This document shows, piece after piece, positions 34,592-46,791 of a stretch of DNA of 64,000 nt (positions are counted from its first letter, which is position 1; each line of letters starts with the position of its first letter). The stretch lies in assembly GCA_022559985.1 (NCBI GenBank), contig JAFJTR010000110.1, forward strand, positions 1 to 64,000, in the 5' to 3' direction. The translations under genes were made by a program, and so were the position numbers. The notes under the pieces are model-generated. The model did no database searches and had not been told where the DNA came from. It saw only the letters and a program-made list of their open reading frames with translations. Source of the DNA: Parastagonospora avenae f. sp. tritici 18332-5. Taxonomy: Eukaryota > Ascomycota > Dothideomycetes > Pleosporales > Phaeosphaeriaceae.

Positions 34592-35368
34592 GTGCCAGAT
34601 GAAGGTGACGGTTCGGGGGTAGATGAGCATGGTAGAAGCTCAAATCTGGACGGTATATGTGAGGCTCTGACACGCTACTTCAGCGAGGGCAGCGAGATGA
34701 CAACGCTCTCTTACAAGCACCACGTAAAGGCCGAATGTCTCTAGCGTACTTAACAGTGCAACTGCAAAAGCGCGTTCTTCAAACATACTTCTCACTGACT
34801 TCATCCGGCCAAGTGATAACCCGTGATTACCCCAGAACATGTTCACAACTATGCAACTACCAGGAGATCTTTACTGCATGATTAAGTGCTGATTCAAGCA
34901 GTATAATTTTGCGTGATTACCTTTGAGGCTTCACAATTTTTACATTGCTGGCATTGGGATTGCGTGAGACCCTCCAGGTTGACCATTCATCGATCAAGAA
35001 TTATTGCTAGGGCTGACGATGTTGATACGGCAAAGGTGAGATTGAATCAAGTAACGGTCGTTGCAACGAGTTGAGGTAGATGATTGATTGATTTCGAGGA
35101 GGTGGGCTGCAGCTCGCGTACGAGCTGGATCCCACCCCACGGCACGGGCCACACACATGGTCACGTGCTCGTCACGTACGTACGGTGGCCCGAAACTAAG
35201 AGCAACCAACAGACGAGATCGAGATGTACGTGAAGTTGACACATGGATGTAGTGGCTCGTTGATGCATTCATACAATTTCACATAATATTATATTACTGT
35301 ACTTAAAAATCGTGGTACAAGAAATCGATCAGCAAATGACCGTGAACACGAAGAGAAGAAGAACCATC
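34592..35368. other. Gene-free stretch
   Basis: No coding frame. It lies between two converging loci and so should contain 3' regions only. A CACGTG and several ACGTACGT-like palindromes occur near 35160-35180. Confidence 0.4.
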
Positions 35369-37166
35369 CTAAGTGCACTTACCGTACAACTCGTTACATC
35401 CCATCCACTGCCCACAAGACAAGAACGTGTTTCCACACTGTCCGTTCCTCGAGCAGCACTGTCCAAATCTTGATCCAGTGCACGTGTACTTCTTGGCACC
35501 ACCACACGTACCGTTAGGCGAGACCACGAGGGCGGGCTTAGGGCTTGGTGTCGGTGGGGAGGGCGCGCGGGTCGAGGTTTGGATAGTGGTGCTTGGCTTA
35601 GCGGCAGAGCTTGATGGGACCGAAGACAAACGGGCGGCGGAAGAGGTGGTGCTCGATGACCGGACGGTCGAAACGGCAGGGGTCGATGCAGAGCTTGATT
35701 GCACTGCGCTCGCGGAAGAGGCAGCAGACGATGCGACCACCGAAGACGAGCCCGGGGATCCATCGCACTTGCCAAAGCCGCTCTGGCATCCGGTACCGCA
35801 GTGACCTGCAGTGTTGCCGCAATAGCCGTACTGCGAGCAGCACTCGCCCTGGGCGAACCCAAGACAGGTTAGGCTAACAGCTGGTCCACAAGAGGAGTCC
35901 TGGCTGACACCAGTGGGTGTGGCAACAACGCCGCTGGATGTACGACTAGCAGGTACCGAAGACGAAGCGCGAGTGGAAGCGCATGCGGGTGGCGTAAATA
36001 CAGAAGAGGTAGCGACTCTGCCGCTTCCGCTGCGGTACCAGTTGGCTTCCGGGTCACCCAAACACTCGCCCATGGTGACGCCCTTGTAGCCCTTCTTCAC
36101 CATCAAGTCAAGCATGTAGCCGGTCAGATTGTACACAGTCTGGAAATGAATGTCGTGGGCAATGGCCAAGAAGTCGTCAGTCGCAGAGTTTTTGGCATCA
36201 AGTGCCTTTTTGACGTTGTCCTTAGGGATCTGAGCCTTCTCTGGGGTAACGTTGTTGTAGTCTGTTGGTAATTAGTACACGTTTGGCAAACTCTGGCAAA
36301 TTGTGGTGATGCTTACCATCGGTATCGAGATCAAAGTAGGACACGTGGTACCCGAGATCAGCCATATCCTTCTGGCATCCAGACGCTTCGGAGCAAGAAG
36401 AGTACGGCGGGCGCATGTAGGTCGGGAACTTTCCAACCACGTTGCTCATGGCCATCTCGAGTCTGATCATCTGCTCATAACGTTGCGCCGAGGTAATAGC
36501 GCTGAGATCTTGATGAGACCAGGTGTGGCTAGCAAGCTGGTGTCCCTCAGTGACCATGCGTTGCATCATGGCCGGCCACTTGGTAGACGCATCATCGATT
36601 GCGCCTTTGTAGAGATTGATGCCGGTCATAAAGAAGGTAGCCTTGAAATTGTAGGACTTGAACATGTCCAGGAGGTCGTTGGTGTAGATGTAAGGCCCGT
36701 CATCATATGTGATGGCGATTTGTCCTGCCTTCTCGCAGACATAGATTCCTTCTCCACCGTATGGGACGCTTCCAAGCTTCGTCCTGGCAATGTTGCGTGT
36801 GGATCCACCAGACGGTAGTTTGTTCGCATCGGCGCCTGGTCCGTACTCAAATTGGCTGTCGGGAGCCTGGCAGTAATCCTGGCCCTTGCCACAATATCCG
36901 CCAGGAGAACAGCAGTAGCCTTCGTCGCAAGTTGCACAGCCAAAATTCTTTCCGCATCGGCCATCGGCACCACCTTGACGCGCTTGCAAGTGTGAACCAT
37001 GGCCAGCAGCGCGGTGGTTATGTCCTCCAAAGATGTTCCTCGTCTTCAGATCCGCAACATCGCGTGCTAGGCCGAAGATCTTTGGTGCTCCAGGAGTGCC
37101 GCCGTGGGCCGCAACAAAGGGCGCGACGAGCGTTGCCGCCAAAACTTCGTAGAAGCGCATATTCAA
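35369..37166 (-). CDS. Chitin deacetylase with N- and C-terminal chitin-binding (CBM18) modules
   Basis: Exons 37166-36317 and 36261-35369 are joined by a 55-bp intron (GTAAGC donor, TACTAAT branch, CAACAG acceptor) and give 580 aa. Residues 1-20 form a signal peptide. A cysteine-rich CBM18 module spans about 71-99. The NodB-type polysaccharide deacetylase domain has motif 1 TYDDGP (153-158), the metal-binding SHTWSH (213-218) and RPPYSS (252-257). After the catalytic domain come a Ser-rich linker, a second CBM18 ending GCQSGFGKC, another long Ser/Thr/Pro linker and a third CBM18 ending CNELYGKC. It should deacetylate cell-wall chitin to chitosan outside the cell while binding its substrate. 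A GTAAGT lies at the last codons, but the final CBM18 is complete when it is read as coding. Confidence 0.93.
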
Positions 37167-40100
37167 AACGAAGGGTATGATTTAGTCAAAGAGTGTAGAC
37201 TTGAGCTGCGAGTATGGGGAAAGTGAGTGTATAGGGTATTGTTCAACAATGCAAAGCGAATGTGGTGTTGACAATAACGAGCGGCATATGCCGAAAAGAT
37301 ACTAAATTGAACAAAGAAGTTGAAGGAAGAAAAGTGTGAATAGGAAGACGACAGTGATAAATTAAAGGAGCAGACCACGCTATGAAAACGTACCTATCCA
37401 AGACATTCTAAAAAGTACCGAACTCGACCAGCGCTAGTTGTGGCGTCTTGGCTATATGGTGTTCAGCCGCAGCGCGTGTCAAGATATGACTAGCGAAATC
37501 GATGCAGGGGTAAAACGCTTCCGACAGCGAGAACGAGCAACAGAGCTTGGTTCTTTCGATACGAACGCTTTCCAAGTGGTCAGACCTAGAGCTTCCACGT
37601 TATAATATACGAAATGAATCTCAGCTGTCTGCAGAGCTTTTCAAGATACCGAGGAGGTAGGCAGTTCTGAAGTCGCTGGACACTGTTCAACATCCATCCC
37701 CAGTAGAAAACAAGTTAAAATAGAAACGAAACATGCTAGACCCCAGTACACGTCGCTCCAGGTAGAGTACAGTTCCGTACGGCGGACTCCGCGTGTACAC
37801 TCCGGACATTTGGCGGACTTGTCGCAACAGCCGCGATGCCTCCCTGTCTTCGCAGGTAAGCGAAAAAAGCAGAAATTCCCGTGTCTCGACCCGTGTCAGC
37901 GGGCTTGGTAGCGAAGGAAAATAACTTTGCGCCGGTGCGTTTGTGTCATTGAAACGAAGCCGGATGGCTTGGAAGAGGTGATGTGCAACTATGATCCCCT
38001 GAGCTAGCGTCGGGTAGATCCTTGGCGAAACTAACCTCCGCGGTCTCGGATCGGTCTAGGCACGTCCCACGATCTCATTTTTAGCTATTTCCACGGGAGA
38101 TCTTCATGGGGCAAATGCTTCGCTTTTCTATCATCAGAGAAACGAATCTCGAAGGAAAAATTTCTCTACGTCCAGCCCGGAGCGCAGACAGCAGGGGAGG
38201 CCAGCATGGATTAATGCGACATCCAGCAACGCAACACATGTACACCTCCGATCTATCGTTTTCATGGTAAAGCAGATGTTTAGGGACATATTTCACAGCT
38301 CACATTTCCTGAACGCAAGATCCATGGTTCTCCGAGCCCAGTGAGTATTGAACTGAGTGAATTCTCCTTTGGTGTGCTACTGCACACACCACATAACTCT
38401 CTCATTTCTACCATTTTATTGTAGGAACGAAGGACATTGGCTATGAAGCGAGGCTCGGAAAGAGCAGCAGAAAATTGATATTTATACCCCTACACAACCA
38501 AGATCGAAAACATCGACAACATTGTTTTGTCAATTGGTTTGTATATCTCTGCTCGTGGTAGTCATTGACATTTGGCTGGGCGGGAAGAACAGCGCATGGC
38601 TATGTATCGATCTTTTTTCAGGAAAGGACGCTCATGTGAGGAGATGCTGGCAGAATTTTGGAAGGATGGCGGAAAGACAGGCACTTCATCGGTATGATTC
38701 TGAGTGTTTGGAAGGACAGGGCGCACATATGAACGCCCAGTTGGCGCTTTTGCTAACACAGACTTTGGATCAGTGTACAATGACGAGGAAGACAAAGGAT
38801 GCGGACGGCGTGAGTCTTTTACTTCTACACTTCCAGTTCGCGACCTCTCCATAATCGCTGTCTAATTCGTTTTGGGGGCAACAGGCCGCACATCGCGCGC
38901 TCTCCTAGGTTCTTCTGAAAGCGCAAAATATAGGCAGCCTCGTATAGCAGCCTTGGTACAATTCAATGCCGAGTCAAAAGCAGAAAAATCAATCATGAGC
39001 GACTGCACACGGTTTTTCTGGAGAAAGCAGAGAGGACACATAGACAGGCGCACCTGGAAGCTTTTTTTTCTGAGTTGCGCACATGGAGTTGTGTAGATAC
39101 AAAGACTGCACTGCAGAGGGAGAATTTATACCACTGCTGACGCTGAGACAACATACGGGCGATGCGCGGGATCTTTAGGAGTCAGCGCGTCTTTCATGTG
39201 ATTGATCAAGTCTTGTTTGGCCGGCACCAATCATACGCGGGTTCATATTGTAGTTCGAAGTGGTCAGTCGGTCATGTTGACCTTCTGCGCTAACTTTTGA
39301 AAAAGAACACAGCGCACATTTAATGCCTCTAGTCCTTTTTTGGTAGAAGAGAATGTTTGTGTGCTGATGAAAAAGCACAAAGTGATATTCTGCGAGAATA
39401 TTTATATCCGTATCTCCTCTCAAGCACGGCTCATGGACTATCCGCTCGTCGTCCCAAGAAGTCTCCAGGCGCAACCTGCTCTTTGAGCAAATAGGGCAGT
39501 AGATCTTGTATTTCAAGCAGCAAAGAAGACACGGATCTCGCTGGCATGATCTTTGATTCAAGCGAGAAGAAAGTCGCCACACATACCTCATCTTTCTGAT
39601 GGTCTTTAGTCGAGACCAGGCAGAGGCATGTACTTCCAATCCTGTGGCTTTGAAGCCAAAAGCACAGCGAGACGACCACATCCCGTAATTAGTTAGTGGG
39701 TTTTGGAAAATACGCGGTTTTGGTGTGTTGTGTGAGAACAATGTGGAAAACGCAGGAGTATTTCATATAGTGTTGGTTGGCTTTGCACTAAGTGCAAAAA
39801 GGGAAATAACGATAACTAGGAATGCATTCTGTTCGGTCGTTCTTGTTGATTGTATGTTCGAAAGAGAACTACAGAAGAGATGGGCTCAGGGGTCCTGGTC
39901 TGAGCGCTGCTCGGACGCTGCTCGGACGCTGCGATCAGTGCGTCTGATTGCGTAGCTGAGATATTGACGATATCTGTGATCCGACATATAGATCCAAGTA
40001 TCTGGTGGAAAGGCATGAATCTCTGGTTTGTCTGTTTAAAGCAGCTGGCTTTGCTCTCGAGAGCAAACGCATGAAGATGGCTGAATAGGTTTTGAGAAGA

Positions 40101-41928
40101 GGACACGGCTCACATTGCGAGCAGCTGCTGTTCATTTTCGACAGATCTGAACTAAGTGAAGTGCATAGAAAGAAATATGGGCAGTGGTTGGAGAAGTAAG
40201 TGATACCACACGTTCAAGTAATGCCGGGAACATACGAAATGACGAGCTCGATTTGAAGCACGCAGTCCTGTACAAGTTTGTTTGCCAGTCTTTACGACGT
40301 GGAGTGGTAGAAGAGGAGTCCATATCATTGCTGACTTCGCTGCTTTTTGGACGAAAGTATTTCTTGATGTCAAGCACAGAAAAGAGCGCGAGCAGCGGGT
40401 CGCAAAGCAAGATATACGCCTGCGCGACACGGAAAACATTCAAAGTCGATCTGTCGTTTTGAAAGAGTGTTTTGGGGGTCCAAGCTACACAGCGAACATA
40501 TCCAGTCTATCGTCTTAGTTTGGGGGCAGAAAATTCCCATGTAGAGATGGCGAACTTGTTTTTTATACTGACAGGCAGGCAAAGAACGCAGACATTGCTC
40601 ATGTTTATGCGCTTTTTCGTGGACAGAAGCAACAAACATTGGTTTGGAACGGGTTCATTTTGGAGAAACAAGACAAGAAATTCGAAATGTGTGAGGAAAG
40701 TCAAGACCACAGCTCACGGTGGGTGTTTTATATCTCCGTCTCGTCGCGCACGCGCCATCAAGGTAGCGGCAATGAACTTTCATAGGTTCCGCTTAGCTGC
40801 AATTTGACTTGTGGCATATCATCACATCGCTTTTTGAGACAGCGCAGGACGAACATGCTATCTTCTCGCCGGGGTTTTGAAGTCAGAAAAGACTTACACT
40901 GGTCGTCTCATGAGCACTCTCCAGACTTGATTTTGTTCCGATGAAGAGCGGCGAACATCAGGGATCCCTGTGAACGCTTTTGGAGAGCAGAGCAGACATA
41001 TAGCCATCGCGCCATGTCTTCAAGTCGAGGAAGAGTCGTGCAAATAAAGTCATACAATATGCTGTTTTGGGAAAAAGAACAGACATTTCACGGATTATCC
41101 ATGAATTTGCAAAACACTTTTGTACGAAAGGTCGTGGAGGAGAACAAGAGAAGAGGAGGCGGTGGAGGATTTATATCATATCCATGCTGCCGAACATGCG
41201 TGTCGGATGCAGACCTTTTGGTTGATCTTCTGCTCTATGTACTTTTTGCGAATGAAGTTCGAGAAGGCGGACTCATACATATCCCTGATCATGCCTTTTA
41301 CAAAACAACACAGAGAACATAGCTAAATCATCTGTCGAAGTTGCGATGTGCTAAGAAGAAGGGAAGAGCCCAGTGATGAAATAACGCATCCATTATGTAT
41401 CCTCGAGACACACATAGACTTTGTCTCGTTCTTAATGTTCACTGCTCCTCTCGTGACGTTCTCTTGGACATCTTTTTGGAAAATGAGCACAGAGGACATA
41501 ACTTCTCGATGGAGTATTTTTGAAAGGAAAAAAGAGGTATCCGCAGCTCATTGCGGTTGCATCATGATGCTTTGGTACAGTCTAGCGAAGAGCAGGGAAG
41601 CAGACATGGGACAAAGCAATATCTTTTTGGAGAAGAGAAGGGTGAAGACATATAGTCCCCTTTGACTGGTTTTAGAGGACCGGGACATACATTATGATAT
41701 CATGGAGAAGCAATGTGAGACGCGAGGGGGGCATTTATACCTCACGTAGGCGCTAGTGGCAAGTCATGCGGCAAAGTATAACATTTCGTACTCAATGTGC
41801 AAACTGCACCGCCGAAGCGCGTTGTGTGCTTTTTCCATCCCCCGGAACGCTTGAAGCCATCGACGAAGTGGTGTCGTAACCAAAAGACTCATAGAATAAA
41901 ACAAAATAGCGCATTATAATCAGCGCGA
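37167..41928. other. 4.8-kb gene-free region with a recurring degenerate motif
   Basis: No frame on either strand looks like a protein. From about 38.6 kb to 41.7 kb the plus strand repeatedly shows a T-run, then GGA and a purine-rich stretch that ends about 20 nt later in (C/G)ACAT or (A)ACAT. Clear examples start at 39012, 39293, 40089, 40612, 40830, 40977, 41063, 41294, 41471 and 41622. A second recurring element is a purine-rich run followed by TTTATA(C/T)C, at about 38485, 39126, 39405, 40733, 41165 and 41730. Spacing is irregular. I cannot say whether this is an old degenerate repeat, a noncoding RNA locus or chance in purine-rich DNA. Confidence 0.4.
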
Positions 41929-43284
41929 TCATGCTGCAGGCTCTTCGGTCTTCGCCCTCTTGCCATTCGCCTCGGCACCATCGACCTCAAGCTTCCTCTT
42001 CCCACTACTTCCCGCTTGCGCAACTGCTGGTGCAGGCTTCGCCTTCTTCTTAACCATTCCGCTCACATCGTTTGCGGACTTTGTAGCTTCCGCAATCTTC
42101 GCCTTCTGGGTTGCTGCATCCGCGCCAAGTAGACCACCCAGTAAGCCTTGAAAGACCGATGGGTCGAGGCTATCAAACTCTTGCTTCGTCGGATCGGCCT
42201 TGAGATCAGCCACTCTTGTCGAGAGCTCCTCTAGCATGGCTTTCTTGTCTTCGACGATGGCTTGCTTCTCCTTGATCTGCTCCGGTGTCAATTTATCAGC
42301 AGCTAGCGCATTCTCCTCCTTCTTCAGCCGTGCTTGCAGACTCTGAACGGCGAGCTCGGTGTGCTTGGCGGCTTCGTTACGCAGGTCCCAATCGATGCCG
42401 TCTTTGTTGTCTTCCATCTCTGCCGCGGCATCTGCTGCCTCATCGGTCGACTTGCCCGTCTGGTCCTCGCGGACCTTTGTAACGGACGCGAATTCCAGCG
42501 CCAGCGAAAGCGAGTAATGGCCTTCTGTGACATTCTCGTGCTCGAAAGGCTTAAGCTCTTCTTGTAACGCTAATGCTGAGCGCGCATCTGTTATCGCATC
42601 GTGGAAGCGCTCGTTCTCCAGTGAGATGTCGACTAGGAAACCGTGGCAGTCGGCGATTTTCTCCTTGATGGCGCGCGCTTTCGGACTCAGCTCAGCTTTG
42701 CCCTTACCCTTATTTGCTGCATCTCCGCCCTCTAACGCCTCCAGTTGTTTCGCGTACAGGACTCGCGCCATTTCGAAGGTTTCGTAGGCGTAGCCAAAAT
42801 CGTCGTCTTCCTCTTCCTGGTCGCCTTCTTCGTCATCCTCCTCCTCTGAGTCGGTCCAGTTCTCGTCCCCTGTAAGCTGGAAGAAGGGTTTTGACTCGAC
42901 TGATTCCTCCTTAGGCTCTGATTTCACGCCCTTCGCCGCACTCGATCCCGCCTCAGCATCTGCCTTTGCTGCCTTCTTCGTCTTTTTCTTCTTTTTGTCT
43001 TCTTGTGCCACCTTGTTGCCTAGAACGTCGCTCTTGGCGACCGCGACCTTATACAGCGCGCGACCATAGTAAAACAGCAGCTCGGCGTTTTCCGGGGCCA
43101 TTTCGCCGTTGAGCTCAGCTTGTATTTCGACAGCATTAGCATAGTTTTCGGCGGCGGCAGGGAAGTTCTTGGTGGAGTAGTGGATCGAGGCGGCGGTCGA
43201 CAGTTCGTCCAACTTCTCTTTCGTCCTGGGCAGCTCTTCCTGCTCATTGACGGCCGCAAGGATCTGATTCGCAGCGTCGGCCAT
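41929..43284 (-). CDS. NASP/Sim3/Hif1-like histone chaperone
   Basis: A single 451-aa frame has the SHNi-TPR organisation of NASP proteins: a first TPR near residues 28-75 (STAASIHYSTKNFPAAAENY, then LLFYYGRALYKVA), a Lys-rich and then strongly acidic insertion (about 95-165, DSEEEDDEEGDQEEEDDD), further TPRs including YAYETFEMARVLY and IADCHGFLVDISLENE, and a coiled coil. The C-terminus is basic (GKRKLEVDGAEANGKRAK), a likely nuclear localisation signal. These proteins escort histone H3-H4, and Sim3 delivers the centromeric H3 variant. Which of these roles applies is inference. The gene is divergent from DPB2 with 264 bp between starts. Confidence 0.92.
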   Translation of the reverse strand: MADAANQILAAVNEQEELPRTKEKLDELSTAASIHYSTKNFPAAAENYANAVEIQAELNGEMAPENAELLFYYGRALYKVAVAKSDVLGNKVAQEDKKKKKTKKAAKADAEAGSSAAKGVKSEPKEESVESKPFFQLTGDENWTDSEEEDDEEGDQEEEDDDFGYAYETFEMARVLYAKQLEALEGGDAANKGKGKAELSPKARAIKEKIADCHGFLVDISLENERFHDAITDARSALALQEELKPFEHENVTEGHYSLSLALEFASVTKVREDQTGKSTDEAADAAAEMEDNKDGIDWDLRNEAAKHTELAVQSLQARLKKEENALAADKLTPEQIKEKQAIVEDKKAMLEELSTRVADLKADPTKQEFDSLDPSVFQGLLGGLLGADAATQKAKIAEATKSANDVSGMVKKKAKPAPAVAQAGSSGKRKLEVDGAEANGKRAKTEEPAA

Positions 43285-43548
43285 GGTGGTTGGTTTGCGG
43301 GGGGTGATGAATTAGTCGTGTGATAGTGACAACTTATGCGACCGTGGTGTGACGTCTGCTGGACTGTGTATGAGTCGTGAAGTAAGTTTGGTGGTGCACA
43401 TGTGGTTGCTGGGAAAGTCGAAGAGCTGTCGCAAGCTTGGACCACCGTGATTGCGCGCTTGCGGAACGCGACGCGCCGTAAAGTGCTTCTGCACATGACA
43501 TGCACAACAACTTTAGTACAACACCAAGACAATTGTACGATAGACACA
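43285..43548. promoter_or_regulatory. Shared promoter of NASP-like chaperone and DPB2
   Basis: The two start codons face away from each other across 264 bp. Both products act in chromatin duplication, which would fit S-phase co-regulation, although no MCB-type site (ACGCGT) was recognised. Confidence 0.5.
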
Positions 43549-45919
43549 ATGGCGACAACAAGGAGACCAGAGAAGCCCTCAGCGGTGTCAGCGAACCCTA
43601 TACCCTCGTCATCACCGGCTTTCGGTACACCCGCCCATCCCATCAACCCCCGCAGAGTGACAGCGATTCGCGCCCCTCCTGCGCTACAGCCAGTCTCCAA
43701 AGCCACAGTACTTCCGATATTACTACCACCACCGACACTCCGACCACTAGCATTCCGCACATTCACCAAGAAGCACAACCTCACACTTACCTCCTCGGCA
43801 CTCCAAGCATTGGCGACATTCATAGGGAAGCATTGCGGGTCAGGATGGCGGGAAGAGGGTCTGGCAGAGAAGGTTCTTGAGGAAGTGGCCAAGAGCTGGA
43901 AGAAATGTGGCGGTGAAGTGATTGTAGAAGGCGACAATGAGATACTGAGAGGTATACTCAGGACATTAGAGGGGTCCATGGCGGGTGGAAGAATAGTGCA
44001 GGGTTCGAATTTGAGCAGGCAAAGTAGCTTCAACTTTGGCTCAGACACGAAAGGACTGCCAACGCGGCCAGCGCTGGACAGCAACACCAGTTTTGGCATG
44101 TCAAGTTTGGAAGTTGAGGATCACGAAGACGAAGACGAGCATTTGAAGGACCCAAGAGACTGGCTGAAGGTGATCGGAGCTTTTGAGCAGCCAAAGATGA
44201 TGTATAATGCAACTCAGAAGCATTTCGACAAGTACGAAACTCTAACAGCTTCCGAATTATCATACTAACTTCTCCAGATCATCTTCAAAGCCATCTCTAT
44301 TCCCAGATCCATCACACAAAACACAATTGTTCCGCCAACGCTACCACATCGTACACCAAAGAATCCTTCGCAACGAGACATTTCAAGCACCAACATTCTC
44401 AACTACTCGCTCCGCAGCACTGATTCGCGCTGGCTCCGTGGCAGCAGCACAAGCCAACACCATCACACCCATTGCCAACTTGCTCGGCCGAGGTGGCAGT
44501 ACACATCTCCTTTTGGGAATGCTCACTGTCTCGCCAGCGGGAGCATTATCACTTTCCGATCTCACCGGAACAATTGTCCTGGACATCCAGCATGCACGGC
44601 CAATACCCGAGACTGGTGCGTACTTTGCGCCAGGCATGATCGTGCTGGTGGAAGGAAGCTACGAAGAAGACTCGGGTGTTTCATCTACTCTCGGAGGCAC
44701 CGGTGGCATTGGCGGTACCATTGGCGGCAAATTCTTGGGCTTCTCAGTAGGACATCCACCGTGTGAGCGACGAACGGCCACTCTAGGCGGCACAGATGAG
44801 GTCGATAAGAGCTCTCTAGCCGGACCCGCCTTTGGCTGGACAGATTTCCTCGGGGTCGGGTCACAGCGAGCCACTGGCTCAAGGATGAACAAGATCGCCT
44901 CCAAACTCCTCGACCCTGAACAAGCACACAATATCGTCATAGCATCCGACCTCCACCTGGACGTACCAGCAACTTTGACCGCACTTCGAACTCTACTTCG
45001 CACACATACACCCGACCCCGCTGCCACACATCCCATCTACCCCCTGGCCATCATCCTAATGGGCAACTTCAGCTCCAAAGCCAGTCTTGCCGGCGTCCCC
45101 GGCGCTGGCAGCATAGAATATAAAGAACACTTCGACGCCCTCGCCTCCGTCCTTGCCGACTTCCCCCAACTCATCGCCCACACCACCCTCGTCTTCATTC
45201 CCGGCGACAACGACGCCTGGCCCAGCGCCTTCCTCTCCGGCGCCGCAACCCCCTTACCTCGAAAACCTGTCCCCGCCCTCTTCACAAACCGCATCCGCCG
45301 CGTCGTCGCCGAAGCCAACCGCGAAGTCTGGGGCACCGGCAAAGCAAAGGGCAAAGAGGGCGAAGTCATCTGGACCAGCAATCCAAGCAGGCTCAGTTGG
45401 TTTGGGGTCAAAGGGGAGATGGCAATTATCCGCGACGACCTCGCAGGACGGTTGCAACGGACGAGTATCCGCTTCCCCAAGCCCGACGAAGAAGTCGACG
45501 ACGACATGCCCTTTGCACCCAGCGCGCAAGATCCTGACGCCGACGCCGACGCAGACGCCGACACCATGGATCTCGACCTCCCCACCCGCCACGCCCCAAC
45601 CCAACAAGCCCTCGACCACGACCACGACACCCTCACCGCGCGCTCCCTAACGCGCACGATCCTCAGCCAGAGCCACCTCAGTCCGTTCCCGCTGTCAGCG
45701 CGCCCGCTACATTGGGACTTTGCGCACGGGTTGAATCTCTATCCGCTGCCGAATAGTCTGGTGTTGGCGGATAGCGAGGCGCCGGCGTTCGTGGTAAAGT
45801 ATTGTGGGTGCACGGTTATGAATCCGGGAAGTCTTGTGGAGGGGAGGAAAGGGGAGAGGGCGAGGTGGGTGGAGTTTGATGTTCGGAGTGGGAGTGGGGT
45901 TGCTAGGGTTGAAGGGTAG
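43549..45919 (+). CDS. DPB2: DNA polymerase epsilon subunit B (Dpb2-like)
   Basis: Exons 43549-44231 and 44278-45919 are joined by a 46-bp intron (GTACGA donor, perfect TACTAAC branch, CTCCAG acceptor) and give 774 aa. Splicing produces a KPSLFPDPSHKTQLFRQRY segment leading into the OB-fold, typical of Dpb2. The inactive phosphoesterase domain carries IVIASDLHLDVP, IILMGNFSS, LVFIPGDNDAW and a C-terminal VVKYCGCTVMNPGSL. A low-complexity acidic stretch (alternating Asp/Ala) sits inside the C-terminal domain. The protein is the essential noncatalytic subunit that links polymerase epsilon to the CMG helicase. ATG 43549 follows the divergent promoter; an earlier in-frame ATG at 43402 adds an unlikely leader. 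Confidence 0.93.
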
Positions 45920-46791
45920 ATTTGTTGACAGTGAAGTATTTATGAAGTATTTAGGAAGTGTTTGTGGATGTGGTGTTGTGGTATTTTGCTCGTTTACTGA
46001 GACTTAGACTGCTATGCTTTCTTTTTCTTGCTCGGTGGTTTTGGCTCATGAGGCTGAGGGATGTGATGGGCGTCTTCTCAGCATCGCGTACTGTAATGTG
46101 TTATATTTTCTTCGCTCAGAGACCTTGTTAACGGATCTTCTTTTCGTCACTCGCATACAACCTTGAGATTCTCGTCTGCTATTCCGCAAGGCTGTGGAAG
46201 TCGTGCCTGCCTCGCTTGGCTTGCACGTGCAAGGCTGAGGCGCGACTTCCTAGTTTCGCATCTTCAGTCACGTCACATCATTTCCCTCCATATTCATAAA
46301 CCACACGTCCGTTTGCTCGTCAATTGAACGCCTCATCATATCGCGATACAGCTTGGTCTTCTCCTGCTCATGGATACTGGCATGTCAGGCTGAAGAAGTA
46401 GGGCAACATTCACGCGTCTCTCGGCATTCAGGCAACCGCGCAACGCCCGGAATCCTGCCACGTCATTACATGCGTCTATTTGTTGAATTTATTCTAGGCT
46501 CACGTGCGCCATCCTTGCCTCGCTCACCTGGGCAGTCTGTCCGGAGTTGCTAGACGACGCTCATCAGCGACCAGGCTGGAAATATAGTCGCTGCTGGATG
46601 CATAAAGCTAGCAGGCTGGTCTTTCGAAAATCACTCTTGCCACACATCCGCTCCACTACTACTCCGCGATCCTCTCGTTACTGATGTGGATGCCTGGAGA
46701 CGCCTCTAGGCTTATTGCTATCCTGGGCGTACGGTGCAACAGATGCTGATATCGACTTAGTTCTTCACTAATTGGTCTAAAGGTTTCTTAA
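45920..46791. other. Intergenic stretch between DPB2 and the HET-ankyrin locus
   Basis: No coding sequence recognised. It may include the missing 5' part of the degenerate HET gene, but I found no trace of the HET core motif on the plus strand here. Confidence 0.4.

Noticed and set aside
44232..44277. DPB2 as two separate genes because the first frame stops at 44268
   Set aside because: A textbook intron (GTACGA, TACTAAC, CTCCAG) joins the frames and restores the Dpb2 sequence.
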